Shown here: in pieces, positions 60,256-64,000 of the stretch
How positions within the stretch are numbered: position 1 is the stretch's first letter
Layout: every line of letters begins with the position of its first letter
Assembly: GCF_000018685.1 (NCBI RefSeq)
Contig: NC_010001.1
Location: 3,054,001-3,118,000, forward strand
Source of the DNA: Lachnoclostridium phytofermentans ISDg
Lineage (GTDB): Bacteria > Bacillota > Clostridia > Lachnospirales > Lachnospiraceae
Length of the DNA stretch: 64,000 bases
Direction of reading: 5' to 3'
The notes under the pieces: model-generated
Told to the model about the DNA's origin: nothing
What the model saw: only the letters and a program-made list of their open reading frames with translations
Database searches by the model: none
Program-made: the position numbers and the translations under genes

Positions 60256-60618
60256 TTAAGCTTCTTTTGATATATCAAGAGATACATCTTTACCATCTCT
60301 CCAAATACGTTCCAAATCATAGAATAAACGATCTTCTTTTGAAAAGACATGAACGACAACATCGCCGAAATCCATCAATACCCAGCCTGAAGATTTAACG
60401 CCTTCAATTCTCTTAGCTTGATAACCGTTCTTTGCTAATTCTTCATCTACAGCTCCTACCATAGCTTCTACCTGAGAAGGATTGTTACCATTCGCTATGA
60501 CAAAATAATCTGCAATGACAGAGATGTTTCCGATTTCAATTACTTTAATATCTTCCGCCTTTTTATCCTCTAATGCTTTAAATGCAAGACGTACCATTTC
60601 CTTCGAAATATTTTCCAT
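60256..60618 (-). CDS. rsfS: Ribosome silencing factor RsfS
   Basis: Binds ribosomal protein L14 and blocks subunit joining in slow growth. The 120-residue protein has the DUF143 pattern KAEDIKVIEIGNISVIADYF near 18-37, VDEELAKNGYQAKRIEG near 68-84, and WVLMDFGDVVVHVFSKEDRL near 91-110. AAGGAGA precedes the ATG. It lies after yqeK, as in most Firmicutes. Confidence 0.96.
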   Translation of the reverse strand: MENISKEMVRLAFKALEDKKAEDIKVIEIGNISVIADYFVIANGNNPSQVEAMVGAVDEELAKNGYQAKRIEGVKSSGWVLMDFGDVVVHVFSKEDRLFYDLERIWRDGKDVSLDISKEA

Positions 60619-60688
60619 TCGTTATTCTCCTTATACCGATTTCTAAAACTCTTTCTATTGCTATAAACCACTCTAAACTTATAACAAT

Positions 60689-61279
60689 TTATTTTCCTTT
60701 GTTGACTTTTACTTTATAATATTCCAGTGCATCAAAAGACATACTGTCAATTATGCGATTATTAAACTTTAAGAATTGTAATGTATTATCTAGTGCATAA
60801 TAAACCGATAAGTCAAGGTCCCTAAACGCTGTTGTTCGGATCACATCAAGTGTAGGCTTTGTATTCTGCGTTCTATGAACCTCAATATAATCAGACAGAA
60901 ATATATTTTTCTCCAAAAATGTCATCGCTGGCTTTCCTGTCGTATGATAAGTAATCGAAGATAAAATTTCTTCATCTTGAATACCATATTTGGTTTTCGC
61001 ATAATAAGCACCTAATTTCCCGTGCAATAACATCGGACTATTTCGCTCACATTCTGAAACCTGAATCCCAGCCTTTTTACATTCTTCGAATGCTATCTCA
61101 AAAGGTATATATTTCGCGTTATCATGAAGTAAACCTGCAATCATAGATTTCTCAACATTTTCCCCATAACACATCGCAAGGGATGCAGCCATATAGGCAA
61201 CCCCTACCGTATGTGTATAACGCTTGGCTGGCAGTAACTGTTTCATCTGCTCTTCAATCTGCTCTACGATTTGATTCAT
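60689..61279 (-). CDS. yqeK: HD-domain hydrolase YqeK (symmetrical Ap4A hydrolase)
   Basis: 196-residue HD-domain protein; YqeK homologues hydrolyse diadenosine tetraphosphate symmetrically. The metal ligands are seen as HTVGV near 23, GLLHDNAKY near 48-56 and LHGKLGAYYA near 84-93, with TYHTTGKPAM near 109-118 and FLSDYIEVHR near 128. AAGGAAG precedes the ATG. It lies between nadD and rsfS, the standard order. Confidence 0.94.
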   Translation of the reverse strand: MNQIVEQIEEQMKQLLPAKRYTHTVGVAYMAASLAMCYGENVEKSMIAGLLHDNAKYIPFEIAFEECKKAGIQVSECERNSPMLLHGKLGAYYAKTKYGIQDEEILSSITYHTTGKPAMTFLEKNIFLSDYIEVHRTQNTKPTLDVIRTTAFRDLDLSVYYALDNTLQFLKFNNRIIDSMSFDALEYYKVKVNKGK

Positions 61280-61304
61280 CGCTTCCTTATCAATCGCTCC
61301 AACT

Positions 61305-61907
61305 TTAGAGATAGAACCCGTGTTTTATAATATAACTTCTCACGGCTTCTGGTAAAAAATATCGGATTGACTGCCCTTCCTTTACTCGTTCTCTCAGCAT
61401 TCGTGATGATACTTCCATCATTGGCACTCGTAATAGTTCAATCTTTGCCTTATATTTCTCATTCAGCTCCATTATCTTTTGTAACATTTGGTCATCGTCT
61501 TTATCATCCCGCCCAGCAGCAACGATATGCGCTTTTTCCATTACGATTTCTGGTCTTGACCATTTCTCAAGTTCAAACAAAGAATCCCCACCAATAATAA
61601 AATAAAACTCTGTATCAGGAAACTTCTTCGTTAACTCAAGTAACGTATCTGCGGTATACGTATTTCCTTCTCTATGGAACTCCATATCAGACACAGAAAA
61701 ATGTGGATTGTCACTGATCGCTAATTCAATCATATGAAATCGATGTTCTTCTTCAATTAACTCCGATAATGGTTTATACGCTGGTCGCTTGGAAGGAAGA
61801 AATATTATTTCCTCCAAATGATACTGCTCATAAGCAGCTTCCGCAAGCAATAAATGAACAAAGTGGATAGGATTAAATGTACCACCCATAATACCAACTT
61901 TTCTCAT
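61305..61907 (-). CDS. nadD: Nicotinate-nucleotide adenylyltransferase
   Basis: Adenylates nicotinate mononucleotide in NAD synthesis. Nucleotidyltransferase motif GGTFNPIHFVH at 8-18 (the second His in the usual H-x-G-H form; here H-F-V-H), and the C-terminal SSRMLRERVKEGQSIRYFLP holds the ISSTxIR-like site. Start ATG 61907 gives 200 residues; the 19-residue upstream extension (61964) overlaps yhbY and has no similarity. It follows yhbY by 16 bases. Confidence 0.96.
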   Translation of the reverse strand: MRKVGIMGGTFNPIHFVHLLLAEAAYEQYHLEEIIFLPSKRPAYKPLSELIEEEHRFHMIELAISDNPHFSVSDMEFHREGNTYTADTLLELTKKFPDTEFYFIIGGDSLFELEKWSRPEIVMEKAHIVAAGRDDKDDDQMLQKIMELNEKYKAKIELLRVPMMEVSSRMLRERVKEGQSIRYFLPEAVRSYIIKHGFYL

Positions 61908-61923
61908 AACCGATTCACTCCCA

Positions 61924-62214
61924 TTACTTTGGCAATTCGATCTTCTTCTTTTCCTTTGACTCACGATATAATACTATTTTCTTTCCGATGACCTGAACAA
62001 CTTCTGAATGAGTACGTTCTGATAATACAGAAGCGATCTCTCTTGGATCATCTAAACAGTTTTTTAACACTGATATCTTTATTAATTCCCTTTTCTCTAA
62101 TGCCTCAGAGATACCAGTTGTTAGTTCAGGTGATATGCTCGCCTTACCAACTTGAAAAATTGGATCTATGTTCATTGCAAGACCCTTTAAATATGCTCTT
62201 TGTTTACTTGTCAT
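61924..62214 (-). CDS. yhbY: YhbY-family RNA-binding protein (CRM domain)
   Basis: 96-residue CRM-domain protein associated with ribosomal precursors. TSKQRAYLKGLAMNIDPIFQ near 2-21 and IGKKIVLYRESKEKKKIELP at the end match the family; the usual GxxG loop reads VGKAS here. It lies between obg and nadD, all concerned with ribosome assembly or growth. Confidence 0.94.
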   Translation of the reverse strand: MTSKQRAYLKGLAMNIDPIFQVGKASISPELTTGISEALEKRELIKISVLKNCLDDPREIASVLSERTHSEVVQVIGKKIVLYRESKEKKKIELPK

Positions 62215-62258
62215 ACTTGCTCCATTCCATCTTTTTTCAGCTATTTTTTCCTATAGTG

Positions 62259-63548
62259 TTATTTGTAGTAGTCGAACTCAAGACCATACATACGTACTGT
62301 ATCGCCTTCCCCAATTCCTAACTCCTCTAACTGATCTAAGATACCATTTTCTTTTAAGAACTTCTGGAAGAACTCAAATCCTTTTTCTGTATCTATGTTA
62401 GTATATCCAAGCATTCTTTCAATACGAGGACCTTCTACTACATACACTTCTTCCGTTTCATTATACTCAACTGTATAAGGCTCACTCATCACTAAATTCT
62501 CTTCTGGGAAGTATTCCTTTTCAAATACAATTGGTGTAGCATCAACAGTTTTTAATAAATCACTTACATAATAAAGTAATTCCTTAACTCCTTGTCCGCT
62601 AACTGCAGAGATTGGAAATACCTTAATTCCCTTTGATTCGAAAGCTTCTTTGATTTTATTTATTGCTTCCTCTTCCTCTTCGCCATATAAAACATCAGTC
62701 TTATTTGCTGCTATTACCTGTGGTTTTAATAATAATCCTTCATTATAGGAGGATAATTCATGATTGATTTTCTCAATGTCTTCCACTGGATCTCTACCCT
62801 CGGTTGATGCAGCATCTACAAGATGTATAATTACCCTTGTTCGCTCAATGTGTTTTAAGAACTCATGTCCTAAACCAATTCCCTCGGAAGCACCCTCAAT
62901 TAATCCTGGAATATCAGCAATAACAAAACCATCCGCACCATCTAAATCTACAACACCAAGATTGGGATTTAGTGTAGTGAAATGATAGTTTGCAATCTTA
63001 GGTTTTGCGTTGGTAACTCGTGATAATAATGTAGATTTTCCTACGTTCGGGAATCCTACTAAGCCAACGTCTGCGATTACCTTAAGCTCTAACGTAACAT
63101 TTAGTTCCATCGCCTTTTGTCCTGGCTGAGCATATTTTGGTACCTGCATTGTTGGAGTTGCATAATGTTGATTTCCCTTACCACCACGACCACCGCGAAG
63201 TATTACTTCCCTACGATTTTCATGTGACATATCGGTGATAACTTTACCCGTTTCTGTTTCCTTAATAATGGTACCTTCTGGAACTTTAATGATTAAATCT
63301 TCACCATCTTTACCAGAGCAACGTTTCTTTTGACCGTTTTCACCATCACCGGCAGAATACTTTCTCTTTAAACGGAAGTCTCCAAGAGTATTTAAACCTT
63401 CATCAACTTCAAATATAACATTTCCACCCTTACCACCGTCTCCTCCATCAGGACCGCCGGCAGGGACAAAGATTTCACGACGGAAAGAAACATGTCCATC
63501 GCCACCTTTTCCGGAGCGTATAAAAATTTTTGCACTATCTGCGAACAT
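62259..63548 (-). CDS. obg: GTPase ObgE/CgtA
   Basis: Essential GTPase in 50S ribosome assembly and stress control. Obg glycine-rich domain 1-158 (RSGKGGDGHVSFRREIFVPA cut to its start, GGDGGKGGNV), G domain with GFPNVGKSTLL near 165, DIPGLIEGAS near 212 and NKTD near 282, then the C-terminal OCT domain (about 345-429), whose presence is typical of Firmicutes. Length 429. The ATG has TTGAGGTTATA ahead, beside a small hairpin (GGCGCT/AGCGCC at 63564-63577) that could influence initiation. Confidence 0.97.
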   Translation of the reverse strand: MFADSAKIFIRSGKGGDGHVSFRREIFVPAGGPDGGDGGKGGNVIFEVDEGLNTLGDFRLKRKYSAGDGENGQKKRCSGKDGEDLIIKVPEGTIIKETETGKVITDMSHENRREVILRGGRGGKGNQHYATPTMQVPKYAQPGQKAMELNVTLELKVIADVGLVGFPNVGKSTLLSRVTNAKPKIANYHFTTLNPNLGVVDLDGADGFVIADIPGLIEGASEGIGLGHEFLKHIERTRVIIHLVDAASTEGRDPVEDIEKINHELSSYNEGLLLKPQVIAANKTDVLYGEEEEEAINKIKEAFESKGIKVFPISAVSGQGVKELLYYVSDLLKTVDATPIVFEKEYFPEENLVMSEPYTVEYNETEEVYVVEGPRIERMLGYTNIDTEKGFEFFQKFLKENGILDQLEELGIGEGDTVRMYGLEFDYYK

Positions 63549-63733
63549 TATAACCTCAATTCTGGCGCTTTAGCGCCCATCTATACCATAACAACCTGAA
63601 AGAGAGCCTGTGCCCTTTATCAAAACACAAACCTCAAAATCTAATCTATATGAAACTAAATATAATAACTTTAGTATTTCACTCTTGTCATTTTTCATTA
63701 ATGGAAAATCTTCTCTATCTAGTATGGAAGAAA

Positions 63734-63860
63734 AGGGCTGTTTCAAAATGAAACCTCTTGCAAACATCAGACGACCTTGCGTACGATGTTTGTCATAATA
63801 GAAAGAAATTCTTATGTAACTTTCTACTATGAAGGAAAAGACTCATTTTGAAACAGCCCT
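63734..63860. mobile_element. 127-bp MITE-like element between rpmA and obg
   Basis: Exact 18-bp terminal inverted repeats: AGGGCTGTTTCAAAATGA (63734-63751) and its complement (63843-63860). The interior contains two more hairpins, AAACATC/GATGTTT and TAGAAAG/CTTTCTA. No ORF. Read on the minus strand the outer stem is followed by TTTTCTTCC, so it could also attenuate transcription from rpmA into obg. No clear target-site duplication; CTAGT occurs at 63719 and 63861 but not adjacent on the left. Confidence 0.7.
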
Positions 63861-63931
63861 CTAGTGTATCGTTGTACTAAATTATAACGATGAATACAAG
63901 ATGAAGCGGTAAGCCGTTTCTCTTGTTCAAA

Positions 63932-64000
63932 TTATTTAGCTTCTACTGGGTAAACACTAGCTTGTTTCTTGTCTCTACCCTTTCTTTCAAACTTAAGAAC
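63932..64000 (-). CDS. rpmA: 50S ribosomal protein L27, 3' end only
   Basis: The minus-strand frame from the right edge reads VLKFERKGRDKKQASVYPVE then AK and a TAA stop at 63934-63932. This is the C-terminus of L27; most of the gene is beyond the window. rpmA is the normal neighbour upstream of obg. The 383-bp gap to obg, longer than usual, holds the MITE-like element. Confidence 0.93.
   Translation of the reverse strand, partial: VLKFERKGRDKKQASVYPVEAK

Overview
This window is low-GC DNA from an endospore-forming clostridium, most likely a Lachnospiraceae member close to Lachnoclostridium (Clostridium) phytofermentans. That is inferred from gene order, protein style and the complete spoIIIA operon, spo0A and spoIVB; no search was run. 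Most of it is core chromosome with little foreign DNA: no rRNA or tRNA genes, CRISPR arrays or insertion-sequence transposases were seen.

Layout. (1) 1-11.1 kb, minus strand: a murE-murF-priA-def-fmt run, then a zinc membrane protease, rsmB, rlmN and a PP2C phosphatase cut by the left edge (wall precursors, replication restart, N-terminal formyl-Met handling, rRNA methylation). (2) 11.5-17.7 kb: glgA, then spo0A, spoIVB and recN. (3) 17.9-26.7 kb: an accessory block with a 1300-residue secreted protein of about 12 Ig-like (BIG2) domains, small membrane proteins, a CPT-like kinase, lipoproteins, zinc-ribbon proteins and gene remnants. It separates recN from argR, which are usually neighbours. 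(4) 26.7-41.3 kb, minus: yebC, argR, nadK, tlyA, dxs, ispA, xseB, xseA, nusB, asp23, then spoIIIAH to spoIIIAA. (5) 41.6-47.7 kb: aroE and a PadR-regulator operon with two paralogous unknown proteins on the plus strand, then efp, pepP, aroQ, aroK and yqeG on the minus strand. (6) 48.4-53.5 kb: gluconate 5-dehydrogenase, an aldose epimerase-like protein, a peptidase C26 and an EF-G paralogue. (7) 53.9-57.7 kb, plus: aroF, tyrA, aroA. (8) 57.9-60.0 kb: an unknown anchored protein, a YneA-like LysM protein divergent from lexA, and lexA. (9) 60.3-64 kb, minus: rsfS, yqeK, nadD, yhbY, obg and the 3' end of rpmA.

How the genes work together. Sporulation is covered from the master regulator (Spo0A) through the mother cell-forespore channel (SpoIIIA) to the signalling protease (SpoIVB); a sigma-E-like promoter precedes spoIIIAA and an 0A box lies in the long spo0A leader. 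The SOS response is covered by lexA, a divergent division-inhibitor-like gene and recN, all with LexA-box-like sites. Six genes of aromatic amino acid synthesis (aroE, aroQ, aroK, aroF, tyrA, aroA) are spread over 16 kb.

The least ordinary content is non-coding or accessory: a roughly 45-bp quasi-palindromic repeat at about ten intergenic sites; a looser leader module of hairpins followed by a GCAGAAATGAGGT-type ribosome-binding segment before several genes; a 127-bp MITE-like element before obg; a decayed second copy of the yebC 3' end; a broken zinc-ribbon gene whose break falls on a perfect A AAA AAA slippery heptamer; and the PadR-linked pair of STAS-like unknown proteins.
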